A stretch of DNA of 64,000 bases from Scandinavium ludwigii_A (GTDB taxonomy: Bacteria > Pseudomonadota > Gammaproteobacteria > Enterobacterales > Enterobacteriaceae). Each line of letters begins with the position of its first letter. Positions within the stretch are counted from its first letter, which is position 1. The DNA lies in contig CP191518.1 in assembly GCA_050516505.1 (NCBI GenBank), positions 3,596,001-3,660,000 on the forward strand, written 5' to 3'. Below the pieces are notes generated by a model, which had not been told where the DNA came from, ran no database searches, and worked only from the letters and a program-made list of their open reading frames with translations. Shown piece by piece: positions 52,993 to 61,949 of this stretch. Made by a program: the position numbers and the translations under genes.

Positions 52993-53010
52993 ACCCAGCC
53001 CTCACAGATT

Positions 53011-53028
53011 ACTGTGTAAGTATACAGT
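53011..53028. promoter_or_regulatory. LexA-box-like palindrome upstream of dinB
   Basis: ACTGTGTAAGTATACAGT keeps the CTGT-N8-ACAG core of the LexA (SOS) operator, and sits 19-36 bases before the dinB ATG where a repressor site is expected. dinB of E. coli has a LexA site in this place. Confidence 0.8.
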
Positions 53029-53059
53029 ACATTTATATGAAATGAGAAGCGTGGGGTTG

Positions 53060-53126
53060 TGTAGGCCGGGTAAGAAATGCGCCACCCGGCCTTTTGCCCG
53101 GCGGCACTGCATTTGCCGGGCCTACA
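53060..53126. repeat. Two opposed REP units (BIME) between dinB and nqrM
   Basis: TGTAGGCCGGGTAAGAAATG... and the inverted GCCCGGCGGCACTGCATTTG...GGGCCTACA face each other with six bases between. They are of the same type as the cluster after pepD, so dinB is bracketed by REP elements. Confidence 0.8.
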
Positions 53127-53134
53127 ATAAAGGA

Positions 53135-53350
53135 TTAGATAATGCGGTTTTGCTGGCGCTGGGCCTCGCGGGCGAGACGTTTTTTACGCGCGTCGCACGG
53201 CTCAGGGCAATCGCAGACTTTCTCCAGCCCCAGCGACGAAATGCCGCCACAGCTGCCCTGAATGCTTTTACGCTTCACCAGATAGCCGAGTGACATGCCG
53301 AGCACGACCAGCAAGAACACGGCAAAGGTTGCCAGAAATACCGTTAACAT
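53135..53350 (-). CDS. nqrM: Na+-NQR maturation protein NqrM
   Basis: 71 residues from the ATG at 53350 (72 if the adjacent ATG at 53353 is used; the second is better spaced from GGAGG). One N-terminal membrane helix (about 3-25) and a cysteine-rich tail, SCGG then KVCDCPEPCD, matching NqrM (DUF539). NqrM supplies the iron for the Cys4-Fe site shared by NqrD and NqrE. Last gene of the operon, overlapping the end of nqrF; no apbE lies between. Confidence 0.92.
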   Translation of the reverse strand: MLTVFLATFAVFLLVVLGMSLGYLVKRKSIQGSCGGISSLGLEKVCDCPEPCDARKKRLAREAQRQQNRII

Positions 53351-53352
53351 CA

Positions 53353-54576
53353 TCAGCCTCCAAAATCATCGAGCATGATGTTTTCATCTTCCACGCCCAG
53401 ATCTTTCAGCATACGGATCACCGCCGCGTTCATCACCGGAGGCCCACACATGTAGAACTCACAGTCTTCCGGTGCCGCATGATGCTTGAGGTAGTTCTCA
53501 TACAGCACGTTGTGGATGAACCCGGTGTGTCCCGTCCAGTTATCTTCCGGCTGTGGATCGGAAAGCGCCACATGGAAAGTAAAGTTCGGGTTTTCCCGCG
53601 CCAGCTGCTCAAATTCGTCGTCGTAGAACATTTCGCGCAATGAACGCGCCCCGTACCAGAAGCTGATTTTACGCTTGCTGCCAAGACGCTTGAGCTGATC
53701 GAAGATATGCGAACGCATTGGCGCCATACCCGCACCGCCGCCGATAAACACCATTTCCGCGTCGGTGTCTTTGGCGAAGAACTCCCCAAACGGCCCGGAA
53801 ATCGTCACTTTATCGCCCGCTTTCAGTGACCAGATGTAAGAGGACATAATGCCCGGCGGCACGTCCGGCGCAGACGGTGGCGGCGTGGCGATGCGGACGT
53901 TGAGCATAATAATGCCCTTCTCGTCCGGGTAGTTCGCCATGGAATATGCGCGCAGCGTCGGCTCGTTCACCTCGGAAACGTAGCGGAACAGATTGAATTT
54001 GTCCCAGTCACCACGGTATTCCTCCGGCACGTCAAAATCGGCGTAAGCCACTTTGTGCGACGGGCACTCAATCTGAATGTAACCGCCCGCACGGAACGGC
54101 ACGCTTTCGCCTTCAGGGATCGCCAGCTTCAGCTCTTTGATGAACGTCGCTTTGTTATCGTTGGAGATAACTTCGCAATCCCATTTCTTCACGCCGAAGA
54201 TTTCTTCCGGCAGCTCAATTTTCATGTCCTGACGAACCGCAACCTGGCACGCCAGGCGACAGCCCTCTTTGGCTTCACGCTTACTGATGTGCGAAAGCTC
54301 GGTCGGCAGGATATCGCCGCCGCCCTCTTTCACCGTCACCCGGCACTGGCCGCAGGAACCGCCGCCGCCGCACGCTGAAGAGACAAATATGCCGTTGTTG
54401 GACAGCGTATTCAGCAGCTTATCGCCCGCAGGGGTGCGGATTTGTTTGTCGGCTTCGTTGTTGATTTCAATGACCACATCGCCGGAGTTCACCAGCTTCG
54501 CGCGCGCTGCCAGAATCAGCAGCGACAGCACCAGCACAATCAGCGTGAACATCACTACGCCAAGAATAATTTCCAT
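53353..54576 (-). CDS. nqrF: Na+-translocating NADH-quinone reductase subunit F
   Basis: 407 residues. N-terminal membrane helix (about 4-22), ferredoxin-type [2Fe-2S] domain with CGGGGSCGQC near 70-79 and a further Cys in GCRLAC near 111, then an FAD domain (RAYSMANYP near 209) and NADH-binding domain (FIGGGAGMAPMRSH near 272, CGPPVMNAAV near 377). NADH entry subunit of the pump. Confidence 0.97.
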   Translation of the reverse strand: MEIILGVVMFTLIVLVLSLLILAARAKLVNSGDVVIEINNEADKQIRTPAGDKLLNTLSNNGIFVSSACGGGGSCGQCRVTVKEGGGDILPTELSHISKREAKEGCRLACQVAVRQDMKIELPEEIFGVKKWDCEVISNDNKATFIKELKLAIPEGESVPFRAGGYIQIECPSHKVAYADFDVPEEYRGDWDKFNLFRYVSEVNEPTLRAYSMANYPDEKGIIMLNVRIATPPPSAPDVPPGIMSSYIWSLKAGDKVTISGPFGEFFAKDTDAEMVFIGGGAGMAPMRSHIFDQLKRLGSKRKISFWYGARSLREMFYDDEFEQLARENPNFTFHVALSDPQPEDNWTGHTGFIHNVLYENYLKHHAAPEDCEFYMCGPPVMNAAVIRMLKDLGVEDENIMLDDFGG

Positions 54577-54587
54577 TACTTACGCCC

Positions 54588-55184
54588 TTATAGCTGCACG
54601 CCGGAGAATGACATAAAGCCCAGTGCCATCAGTCCGGTGGTGATAAAGGTGATCCCTAAGCCGCGCAGTCCTGCGGGCACGTTGGCGTATTTCATTTTCT
54701 CGCGAATACCGGCCATCGCGACAATCGCCAGCATCCAGCCAATGCCGGAGCCGAAACCGTAGACGATAGATTCAGGGAAGTTATAGTCGCGCTGCACCAT
54801 GAACGAGACGCCGCCGAAGATCGCACAGTTCACGGCGATCAGCGGCAGGAAGATCCCCAGCGCGTTGTACAGCGACGGGAAATACTTATCGAGGATCATC
54901 TCGAGGATCTGCACCAGCGCCGCAATAACGCCGATAAAGGTGATGAAGTTGAGGAAGCTAAGATCAACCCCCTCCACCAGCGCACCGTCGCGCAGAACCA
55001 GGTTGTAGATAAGGTTGTTCACTGGCACGGAAATGCCGAGAACGACGGTAACCGCCACGCCCAGGCCAAACGCCGTAGAGACTTTCTTCGACACCGCAAG
55101 GAACGTACACATGCCGAGGAAGAAGGCCAGCGCCATATTCTCAACGAACACGGCGCGGACAAAAAGACTAATGTAATGAGCCAT
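54588..55184 (-). CDS. nqrE: Na+-translocating NADH-quinone reductase subunit E
   Basis: 198 residues, six membrane helices, related to NqrD. GMCTFLAVSKK near 24-34 and VNCAIFGGV near 118-126 hold the cysteines that, with those of NqrD, bind the intramembrane iron. Eleven bases before nqrF, 6 after nqrD. Confidence 0.97.
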   Translation of the reverse strand: MAHYISLFVRAVFVENMALAFFLGMCTFLAVSKKVSTAFGLGVAVTVVLGISVPVNNLIYNLVLRDGALVEGVDLSFLNFITFIGVIAALVQILEMILDKYFPSLYNALGIFLPLIAVNCAIFGGVSFMVQRDYNFPESIVYGFGSGIGWMLAIVAMAGIREKMKYANVPAGLRGLGITFITTGLMALGFMSFSGVQL

Positions 55185-55190
55185 AATCGG

Positions 55191-55829
55191 TTACTCCTTC
55201 TCCTGCTGTTCCGGCTTCCAGCTGCGTAGCGCCCAGATAAGCAGACCGATAATGAAAAATGCGCTCGGTGCGAGCAGGAACAGGCCGTTAGGCTGATACC
55301 AACCGCCGTTCTGCACGGTTTGCAGCACGGTGATACCGAACAGCTTGCCGCTGCCGATAAGCTCGCGCAGGAACCCGACGATCATCAGGATAGCGCCATA
55401 GCCAAGTCCGTTACCGATGCCGTCCATGAAGCTCGCCAACGGTGGCGATTTCATGGCGTACGCTTCGGCGCGGCCCATCACGATACAGTTGGTGATGATA
55501 AGGCCCACGAACACCGACAGCTGTTTAGAGACTTCATACGCATAGGCGCGCAGCAGCTGATCGACCACGATGACCAGCGAGGCGATGATCGCCATTTGCA
55601 CAATGATGCGCACACTGTTCGGGATGTGGTGGCGGATCATCGAGATAAACATGCTGGAGAACGCCGTGACCATCGTCACCGCGAGGGTCATCACGAATGC
55701 GGTTTCCAGCTTAGTGGTCACCGCCAGCGCTGAGCAGACGCCAAGAACCTGCAACGCAATCGGGTTGTTGGCGATAACCGGCCCCACCAGCACCCGTTTT
55801 ACTTCTTTCATATCACCGAGCTCAGCCAT
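55191..55829 (-). CDS. nqrD: Na+-translocating NADH-quinone reductase subunit D
   Basis: 212 residues, six membrane helices. LGVCSALAVTTKLE near 29-42 and TNCIVMGRAEAYA near 111-123 carry the iron-binding cysteines. Overlaps nqrC by 8 bases. Confidence 0.97.
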   Translation of the reverse strand: MAELGDMKEVKRVLVGPVIANNPIALQVLGVCSALAVTTKLETAFVMTLAVTMVTAFSSMFISMIRHHIPNSVRIIVQMAIIASLVIVVDQLLRAYAYEVSKQLSVFVGLIITNCIVMGRAEAYAMKSPPLASFMDGIGNGLGYGAILMIVGFLRELIGSGKLFGITVLQTVQNGGWYQPNGLFLLAPSAFFIIGLLIWALRSWKPEQQEKE

Positions 55830-56616
55830 TGTTCAGGCCTCCTTCACGCATCTGTTTCAGGAACGGGCCAAAGCCCTGCTCGCCCATCCAGAAATCAAAA
55901 CTGTGCTGAACGCCGTTCGACGTCAGCGTGGCGCCGGAAAGCCCGTCAACCGCATATTCGTCACCCTGTCGCGCACCGCCCTTCACCACTTTCAGAGCAG
56001 GCATGCCATCGTCATTCAGCACTTTTTTGCCAATGAACTGCTGACGCCAGTTCGGGTTCTCGACTTCACCGCCGAGCCCCGGGGTTTCACCTTGATCGTA
56101 GTAGGTGATGCCTTTCACGGTGCGTCCGTCGGTGTCGAGGGCCACAAAGGCGTACATCATCGACCACAGCCCGTTGCCGTAAATCGGCAGAACGACTTCC
56201 TGAATTTTTTTCTGCTCGTCTTTCACCAGGTAGATTTCAACCACGTTGCTGCGGCGCTTGATGCCAGCCGGATCTTCACTGGCGTCAAGTTGTGTACTCT
56301 GCGCCGGATCTTTCAACGCCAGCCCCTGGTTAAACGAGGCCGGATCTTTGTCGAGCAGCGTGCCGCTTTTCAAATCCAGCAGACGCGGTGTTATACGTTC
56401 CGCGAAAATAGAGGCGACTTCATCCTGCTTCATTTCCGGCTGCATGAGCCCGGCGACTGCCAGAATGTTGCGCTGTTTATCCAGCGCGCGCTGTTCTTGC
56501 TGGCGAGGCTTCAGCCCCACCGCTGAGCCGGCTACGATAATCGAGCAGACCAGGCAAAGCACCAGCACCACCAGCAGCGTTTTGCCGATGCTATCGTTAC
56601 TTTTCACTTCAGCCAC
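55822..56616 (-). CDS. nqrC: Na+-translocating NADH-quinone reductase subunit C
   Basis: 264 residues from a GTG at 56616 (V/M-AEVKSNDSIGKT), chosen because the family starts there and the GTG overlaps the end of nqrB by 8 bases; the longer ATG frame to 56685 is inside nqrB. One N-terminal helix, then a periplasmic FMN-binding domain with the flavinylation motif SGATLTS near 224-230, where ApbE attaches FMN to threonine. Confidence 0.95.
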   Translation of the reverse strand: MAEVKSNDSIGKTLLVVLVLCLVCSIIVAGSAVGLKPRQQEQRALDKQRNILAVAGLMQPEMKQDEVASIFAERITPRLLDLKSGTLLDKDPASFNQGLALKDPAQSTQLDASEDPAGIKRRSNVVEIYLVKDEQKKIQEVVLPIYGNGLWSMMYAFVALDTDGRTVKGITYYDQGETPGLGGEVENPNWRQQFIGKKVLNDDGMPALKVVKGGARQGDEYAVDGLSGATLTSNGVQHSFDFWMGEQGFGPFLKQMREGGLNNG

Positions 56617-57847
56617 GCGACTTCCTCCGCTTGATATTGGCCTGCACCACCAGGTAATCGAACAGCGGTGCAAAGAGGTTGGCAAACAGAATTGCCAGCA
56701 TCATCCCTTCCGGATAGGCCGGGTTCACAACGCGGATCAGCACGCACATCGCGCCAATCAGTGCGCCGTAGCACCACTTCCCTTTATCGGTAAACGACGC
56801 CGACACCGGGTCGGTCGCCATGAACATCATGCCGAAAGCAAAACCGCCGAGCACCAGATGCCAGTACCACGGCATGGAGAACATCGGATTAGTGGCTGAG
56901 CCAATCAGGTTGAACAGCGTGGAAACGGCAATCATGCCGAGCAGCACGCCCGCCACGATACGCCAAGAGGCAACGCGACCGAAGATAATGATGGCCCCGC
57001 CGATCAGAATCATCAGCGTGGAAACTTCACCGATTGAGCCAGGCAGTTTACCGAGGAACGCGTCCATCCAGGTGACAGGCTGACCGCTGGTGAGATTCAT
57101 CAGCGCTTCACCGCCGTGGCTCGCCCACTGAGACAGTGGCGTTGCGCCAGAGAAGCCATCAGCCGCGGTCCATACCAGGTCGCCGGAGATTTGCGCCGGA
57201 TAGGCGAAGAACAGGAACGCACGCCCCGCCAGTGCCGGGTTAAGGAAATTACGCCCTGTGCCGCCGAAGATTTCTTTCCCGATAACCACGCCAAAACTGA
57301 TGCCCAGCGCGGCCTGCCAAAGTGGCAGCGACGGCGGAACGATCAGCGCGAAGAGAATGGAGGTAACAAAGAAGCCTTCGTTGATTTCATGCTTACGCAC
57401 AATGGAGAACAGCACTTCCCAGAAGCCGCCGACGATAAACACCGTCATGTAAATCGGCAGGAAGAATACCGCGCCCAGCCCCATCATGCTCAGCCAGCCT
57501 GCATCCGGCGCGAAGCTCACGCCGAGCCACTGTGCCACATGGTAATGCCAGTTTCCGGCAATCACCTGTTGCAGTTGCTCCGGGCCATACATTTTGTGCA
57601 GCGCCGGGATCGTTTGCAGACCGACGTTATACATGCCCCAGAACATGGCCGGGAACACCGCCAGCCAAACCAGGATCATCATACGCTTGAGGTCGATTGC
57701 ATCGCGGACGTGAGACGCCCCTTTTGTCACCAGACCCGGGGTGTAGAAAATGGTGGCCGCGGCTTCATACAGCGGGTAGTACTTTTCCAGCTTGCCGCCG
57801 TGGGTAAAGTGCGGCTCAATTTTTTCCAGCAGATTTTTCAAACCCAT
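56609..57847 (-). CDS. nqrB: Na+-translocating NADH-quinone reductase subunit B
   Basis: 412 residues with about ten membrane helices, the main sodium-channel subunit. The covalent FMN site is in DGFSGATPLSQW near 235; riboflavin is also bound. Start at the second of two ATGs (57847, MGLKNLLEKIEPHF), which is better placed behind AAGGA; the nqrA stop TAA is immediately upstream. Confidence 0.96.
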   Translation of the reverse strand: MGLKNLLEKIEPHFTHGGKLEKYYPLYEAAATIFYTPGLVTKGASHVRDAIDLKRMMILVWLAVFPAMFWGMYNVGLQTIPALHKMYGPEQLQQVIAGNWHYHVAQWLGVSFAPDAGWLSMMGLGAVFFLPIYMTVFIVGGFWEVLFSIVRKHEINEGFFVTSILFALIVPPSLPLWQAALGISFGVVIGKEIFGGTGRNFLNPALAGRAFLFFAYPAQISGDLVWTAADGFSGATPLSQWASHGGEALMNLTSGQPVTWMDAFLGKLPGSIGEVSTLMILIGGAIIIFGRVASWRIVAGVLLGMIAVSTLFNLIGSATNPMFSMPWYWHLVLGGFAFGMMFMATDPVSASFTDKGKWCYGALIGAMCVLIRVVNPAYPEGMMLAILFANLFAPLFDYLVVQANIKRRKSRG

Positions 57848-57850
57848 CAT

Positions 57851-59194
57851 TTATCCTTCCTGCTCAATGCGGGTTAAGACGTCACGCAGCACCGGGCCGT
57901 ATTCGTATTTTGCCGGGCAAACGTAGGTGCAGAGCGCGAGGTCTTCTTCGTCGAGTTCCAGACAACCCAATGCCTGCGCGCTGTCGGTATCACCGGCAAG
58001 CAGGTCGCGCAGCAGGTGCGTCGGCAGAATATCCAGCGGCATGACGCGCTCGTAGTTGCCAATGGGTACCATCGCACGCTCGCCGCCGTTGGTATCGGTC
58101 GAGAAATCAAACAGTTTGCGCTTGAAGAAATGGCCGAGCGTAGTACGGGTTATCGAGAATTTATCTTTGCCCGGCATGACCCAGCCAAAGAGTTCTTTCT
58201 CGCGCCCTTCTTTCACCACACTGACCTGCAAGTGATAGCGACCAAGGAACGCATAGGGCCCCAGCCCGTGGGTGCCGCTGAGCACCGAACCGGAAATCAC
58301 ACGGTTTTCACCGTCTGCCAGTTCACCGACCAGCAGCTGGTCAAGGCTTGCACCGAGCAGCGTTTTCACCAGACGCGGCGTGTTGACCTGCGGCCCGGCA
58401 ATCGAAATCACCCGCTCGCTCCACAGTTCGCCTTCGACAAACAGTTTGCCGATGGCAATAACGTCCTGATAATTCAGGTGCCAGACCTGCTTATTCAGGC
58501 TTACGGGTTCGAGGAAATGAATGTGTGTGCCTGGTAAGCCTGCCGGGTGCGGGCCGCTAAATTCGTTGAACGTCACCTGACCCACCGGGTGGCCGCCCAG
58601 CTTGCCGCCGCTTGCCTGGCAGACGTGAACTTTGCCGTCGGTGAGGCGCGACAGCACCGTCAGCCCGGCGTTAAAGGCTTCGCGATGCGCATAGATTATC
58701 GGCTGCGGATCGGCTGCCAGTGGATTGGTGTCGATGGCGGTGACGAAAATGGCCACCGGAGCGCTGTTCGCAGCGGGGATTTTACTGAATGGGCGGGTGC
58801 GCAGACTGGTCCATAATCCCGATTCCAGCAGCTGCTGCTGAACGACTTCTCTTTCAAGCGTGGCAAGGTCTGCCACCTCAAACCGCGGGAAACTGACAGC
58901 GTCATCACCGTCAATATCAATGACGACCGATTGCAGTACGCGACGTTCGCCGCGATGAATGGCGCTGATGACGCCACTGGCCGGGGCAGTAAAGCGCACG
59001 CCAGGGTTCTTTTTATCTTCAAACAGCACTTGCCCTTTGAGAACCCGGGAGCCTTCCTGGACGGTCATCGAGGGGCGCATGCCAATATATTCTTCACCTA
59101 GCACGGCCACGCGCGAGACGGCGGCGCTTTCGGCAATGTGCTGTGACGGTGCGCCAGCGATGGGCAAATTAAGCCCTTTTGTGATTTTAATCAT
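57851..59194 (-). CDS. nqrA: Na+-translocating NADH-quinone reductase subunit A
   Basis: 447 residues, soluble quinone-side subunit on the cytoplasmic face. Begins MIKITKGLNLPIAGAP; a central GTHIHFLEPVS and the C-terminal CTYVCPAKYEYG segment are conserved. First gene of a seven-gene operon nqrABCDEF-nqrM. The pump oxidises NADH, reduces ubiquinone and exports Na+. The region just before the ATG (CTGCTAACGAC) has no clear ribosome site. Confidence 0.97.
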   Translation of the reverse strand: MIKITKGLNLPIAGAPSQHIAESAAVSRVAVLGEEYIGMRPSMTVQEGSRVLKGQVLFEDKKNPGVRFTAPASGVISAIHRGERRVLQSVVIDIDGDDAVSFPRFEVADLATLEREVVQQQLLESGLWTSLRTRPFSKIPAANSAPVAIFVTAIDTNPLAADPQPIIYAHREAFNAGLTVLSRLTDGKVHVCQASGGKLGGHPVGQVTFNEFSGPHPAGLPGTHIHFLEPVSLNKQVWHLNYQDVIAIGKLFVEGELWSERVISIAGPQVNTPRLVKTLLGASLDQLLVGELADGENRVISGSVLSGTHGLGPYAFLGRYHLQVSVVKEGREKELFGWVMPGKDKFSITRTTLGHFFKRKLFDFSTDTNGGERAMVPIGNYERVMPLDILPTHLLRDLLAGDTDSAQALGCLELDEEDLALCTYVCPAKYEYGPVLRDVLTRIEQEG

Positions 59195-59605
59195 GTCGTT
59201 AGCAGGTATCCGTAAACGTTACTGTCACTAAACCCAGCGTAGAGTAAAACAAAACAAGAAAGGAAAAACCGATGCCAAAGCGTGCGGTTGGCGGCAGTAC
59301 GAAGAGAGTAAAGCATCCTTTCTTAACCTGGTCGTGAAACGCGGCAAGTTTACAGGATGTGAGGTCAGAACGCAGCATTTACGGGCTTTACAGGTCGGGA
59401 TTTGCGAGCGAATGCGCAAAGTTCTGACTGCTATTGCAGCAAAAAGCAGGTATAACGCTAAAGTAATTTGTAAACCCTGATCGCCGGACTTGCGAAAAAC
59501 TTTGGTGATGCTAATGTGAGCGCACCAATTCGAGACAATTCTGATTTCGGGTTCTATTTCGGGTCTCCCGGCCTGTCTCTACCGTTTTATCAAGGAACAT
59601 GTAGT
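59195..59605. other. Intergenic region between nqrA and yafK
   Basis: 411 bases separating divergent genes. It should hold the nqr operon promoter and the yafK promoter. I found no convincing gene; the E. coli genes dinJ-yafQ that occupy the corresponding flank of yafK are absent. An octamer TTTACAGG occurs twice (59348, 59387), without evident meaning. Confidence 0.45.
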
Positions 59606-60343
59606 ATGCGCAAAATCGCATTGTTACTTGCGATGCTGTTGATCCCGTGCGTTTCGTTTGCCGGTTTGCTTAGCAGTAATAGCTCGACCACCCCGGTCAG
59701 CAAAGAATATAAACAGCAATTAATGGGATCTCCGGTTTATATCCAGATCTTCAAAGAAGAGCGTACTCTTGATCTTTACGTAAAGATGGGTGAGACGTAT
59801 CAGCTGCTCGACAGCTACAAAATCTGCAACTATTCCGGTGGCTTGGGTCCGAAACAGCGCCAGGGCGATTTTAAATCTCCGGAAGGTTTCTATAACGTTT
59901 CCCGCAGCCAGCTCAAGCCCGATAGCCGTTTCTATAAAGCCATTAATATTGGCTTCCCGAACGATTACGATCGCTCACACGGCTATGAAGGGAAATACCT
60001 GATGATCCACGGTGCCTGTGTGTCGATTGGCTGCTACGCCATGACCGATACCGGCATTGATGAGATTTTCCAGTTTGTCACCGGTGCGCTGGTGTTTGGC
60101 CAGTCAAGTGTGCAGGTCAGCATCTATCCATTCCGCATGACCGATGCGAATATGGAACGCCACAAGTTCTCTTATTACAAAGACTTCTGGTCTCAGCTGA
60201 AGCCGGGCTATGACTACTTCGAGCAGACCCACAAGCCGCCGATGGTGACGGTTCAGAGTGGTCGCTATGTAGTCAGCAAGCCATTGAGCCACGAGATTCG
60301 CTCGCAGCTGGCGTCAAACTACACGGTCTCCGAGACAAAATAA
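59606..60343 (+). CDS. dpaA: Peptidoglycan-Lpp amidase DpaA (YafK), YkuD family
   Basis: 245 residues (E. coli 246). Signal peptide of about 19 residues (ends SFAG) and an L,D-transpeptidase/YkuD domain with IHGACVSIGCYAMT; catalytic Cys is C143. In E. coli this protein removes Braun lipoprotein from peptidoglycan. Start at 59606 (MRKIALLLAML); the frame is open 30 codons further without a fitting N terminus. The end overlaps the convergent yafJ by 30 bases. Confidence 0.95.
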   Translation: MRKIALLLAMLLIPCVSFAGLLSSNSSTTPVSKEYKQQLMGSPVYIQIFKEERTLDLYVKMGETYQLLDSYKICNYSGGLGPKQRQGDFKSPEGFYNVSRSQLKPDSRFYKAINIGFPNDYDRSHGYEGKYLMIHGACVSIGCYAMTDTGIDEIFQFVTGALVFGQSSVQVSIYPFRMTDANMERHKFSYYKDFWSQLKPGYDYFEQTHKPPMVTVQSGRYVVSKPLSHEIRSQLASNYTVSETK

Positions 60344-61081
60344 CGCCCACTCGCCTGGCATAATCTTGTGCCAGGTTTCATTGCCAGTCAGCGGCTGAGT
60401 GGCAATCACGGTGACCACATCGTTCGGTGTGGTCTCTCGCTGAAAATCAATTTCCACATCCTGATCCAGTAACGTAGCCACGCCAAACGGCGCACGGCGC
60501 GTTATCCAGTACAGATTGGTCGAGCAGTACGCCATCACATAGCGTCCGTCCGACAGCAGCATGTTAAACACCCCTTTCTCCCGCAGTTCAGACGCCAACG
60601 ACGCGATGTATTTAAACACCCCATTCATATTGCCGGGCGTGCGCGGATAGCGGCTGGTCAGGTTATGCAGCAGCCAGCAGAAGGCTTTTTCGCTGTCGGT
60701 TTCGCCGACCGGGCGGAACTGTCCGGTCTCAAGGGTTTTGTAGCCCGTGAGCTGGCCGTTATGGGCGTATGTCCAGTTGCGGCCCCACAGTTCGCGGGTA
60801 AACGGATGGGTGTTTTCGAGCGCCACTTCACCGCGGTTAGCCTGGCGAATATGGGCAATCACTGAACAGGATTTGATCGGGTAATCCTGCACCAGTTTGG
60901 CGATAGGCGACTGAAAGCTCGGTTGCGGATCTTTAAATGTGCGACAGCCTTTGCCTTCGTAGAAGGTTATTCCCCAGCCGTCTTTATGCGGCCCGGTGCC
61001 GCCCCCGCGCTGAACCAGCCCGGTAAAACTAAAGCAGATATCGGTTGGCACATTGGCGCTCATCCCGAGCAGTTCGCACAT
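60314..61081 (-). CDS. yafJ: Class II glutamine amidotransferase YafJ
   Basis: 255 residues, same as E. coli YafJ. N-terminal nucleophile hydrolase domain with catalytic Cys2 exposed by Met removal (MCELLGMSAN), GGGTGPHKDGWG near 27-38 and the glutamine-binding RQANRGEVALENTHPF near 79-94 and NGQLTG near 108. No synthase domain, so the acceptor of ammonia is unknown. Lies downstream of gmhA on the same strand; overlaps yafK tail to tail. Confidence 0.93.
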   Translation of the reverse strand: MCELLGMSANVPTDICFSFTGLVQRGGGTGPHKDGWGITFYEGKGCRTFKDPQPSFQSPIAKLVQDYPIKSCSVIAHIRQANRGEVALENTHPFTRELWGRNWTYAHNGQLTGYKTLETGQFRPVGETDSEKAFCWLLHNLTSRYPRTPGNMNGVFKYIASLASELREKGVFNMLLSDGRYVMAYCSTNLYWITRRAPFGVATLLDQDVEIDFQRETTPNDVVTVIATQPLTGNETWHKIMPGEWALFCLGDRVV

Positions 61082-61097
61082 AATTCACCTCACACAT

Positions 61098-61123
61098 AAA
61101 ACGGGAACCCGGGCGGGCCCCCG
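61098..61123 (-). terminator. Probable terminator between gmhA and yafJ
   Basis: On the minus strand a GC-rich hairpin (CGGGGGCCCG / CGGGTTCCCG, two G-U pairs) is followed by TTTTAT, 8 bases after the gmhA stop. The predicted loop is tight, so the true fold may be shorter. Confidence 0.55.
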
Positions 61124-61130
61124 CTACCAC

Positions 61131-61712
61131 TTATGCTTTTACCATCTCTTTTTCGATCAGCATAATCAGGATATGGATAACCTTAATATGGATTTCCTGA
61201 ATGCGGTCGGCGTAACCAAAGTGCGGCACGCGAATTTCAACGTCAGCAGAACCGTCCATCTTACCGCCGTCTTTACCGGTCAGAGTGATGACTTTCATGC
61301 CCTGTGCGCGCGCAGCTTCAATCGCTTTGATCACGTTGCCGGAGTTGCCGGAGGTGGAAATGCCGAACAGTACGTCACCAGCACGGCCCACGGATTCAAC
61401 ATAACGCGAGAACACATATTCGTAGCCGAAATCATTGCTGACGCAGGAGAGATGGCTGACGTCCGAAATGGCAATCGCCGGGTAGCCCGGACGGTTTTCA
61501 CGGTAGCGACCCGTCAGCTCTTCCGCGAAGTGCATCGCGTCACAATGGGAGCCGCCGTTACCACAAGAGAGTACTTTCCCGCCCGCTTTGAAGCTGTCTG
61601 CGAGCAGCACTGCCGCACGCTGAATCGCATGGATGTTCGCTTCATCGGCCAGGAAATTGGCCAGAGTTTCCGCTGCTTCATTCAGTTCGTTACGAATAAG
61701 ATCCTGGTACAT
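61131..61712 (-). CDS. gmhA: Sedoheptulose-7-phosphate isomerase GmhA (LpcA)
   Basis: 193 residues (E. coli 192), first step of ADP-heptose synthesis for the LPS inner core. SIS domain with CGNGGSHCDAMHFAEEL near 50-66 and ISTSGNSGNVIKA near 117-129; the zinc-site residues follow in PHFGYADRIQEIHIKVIH. Divergent from fadE, as in E. coli. Confidence 0.97.
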   Translation of the reverse strand: MYQDLIRNELNEAAETLANFLADEANIHAIQRAAVLLADSFKAGGKVLSCGNGGSHCDAMHFAEELTGRYRENRPGYPAIAISDVSHLSCVSNDFGYEYVFSRYVESVGRAGDVLFGISTSGNSGNVIKAIEAARAQGMKVITLTGKDGGKMDGSADVEIRVPHFGYADRIQEIHIKVIHILIMLIEKEMVKA

Positions 61713-61910
61713 GAGGAGTGTCCTTCCGCTTTAATGATTAACCCCAGCAGTGTAACGGATAGCGGATGCAGCGAGAAGCATTCACCTCAGTTATCCCCGC
61801 CGCTTTTGATTATCCGTGCCACTGAAAACGGCAACAGTGTGAGCTAGGTTGTAATTATTTTGTAAACACATTGATAAAAGAAATGACATCCACTACAACC
61901 ATTACATCAC

Positions 61911-61927
61911 AAGTGGTCAGACCTCCT
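61911..61927 (+). promoter_or_regulatory. FadR operator upstream of fadE
   Basis: AAGTGGTCAGACCTCCT matches the FadR consensus type (A-x-CTGGTC-x-GACC-x-GTT) at its core TGGTC-x-GACC. It lies 22-39 bases before the fadE start, where binding would block transcription in the absence of long-chain acyl-CoA. Confidence 0.8.
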
Positions 61928-61949
61928 ACAAGCAAGGGAGCATTTCTTT

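Noticed and set aside
59195..59605. Toxin-antitoxin pair such as dinJ-yafQ next to yafK
   Set aside because: No open frame of suitable size or sequence exists in this gap.
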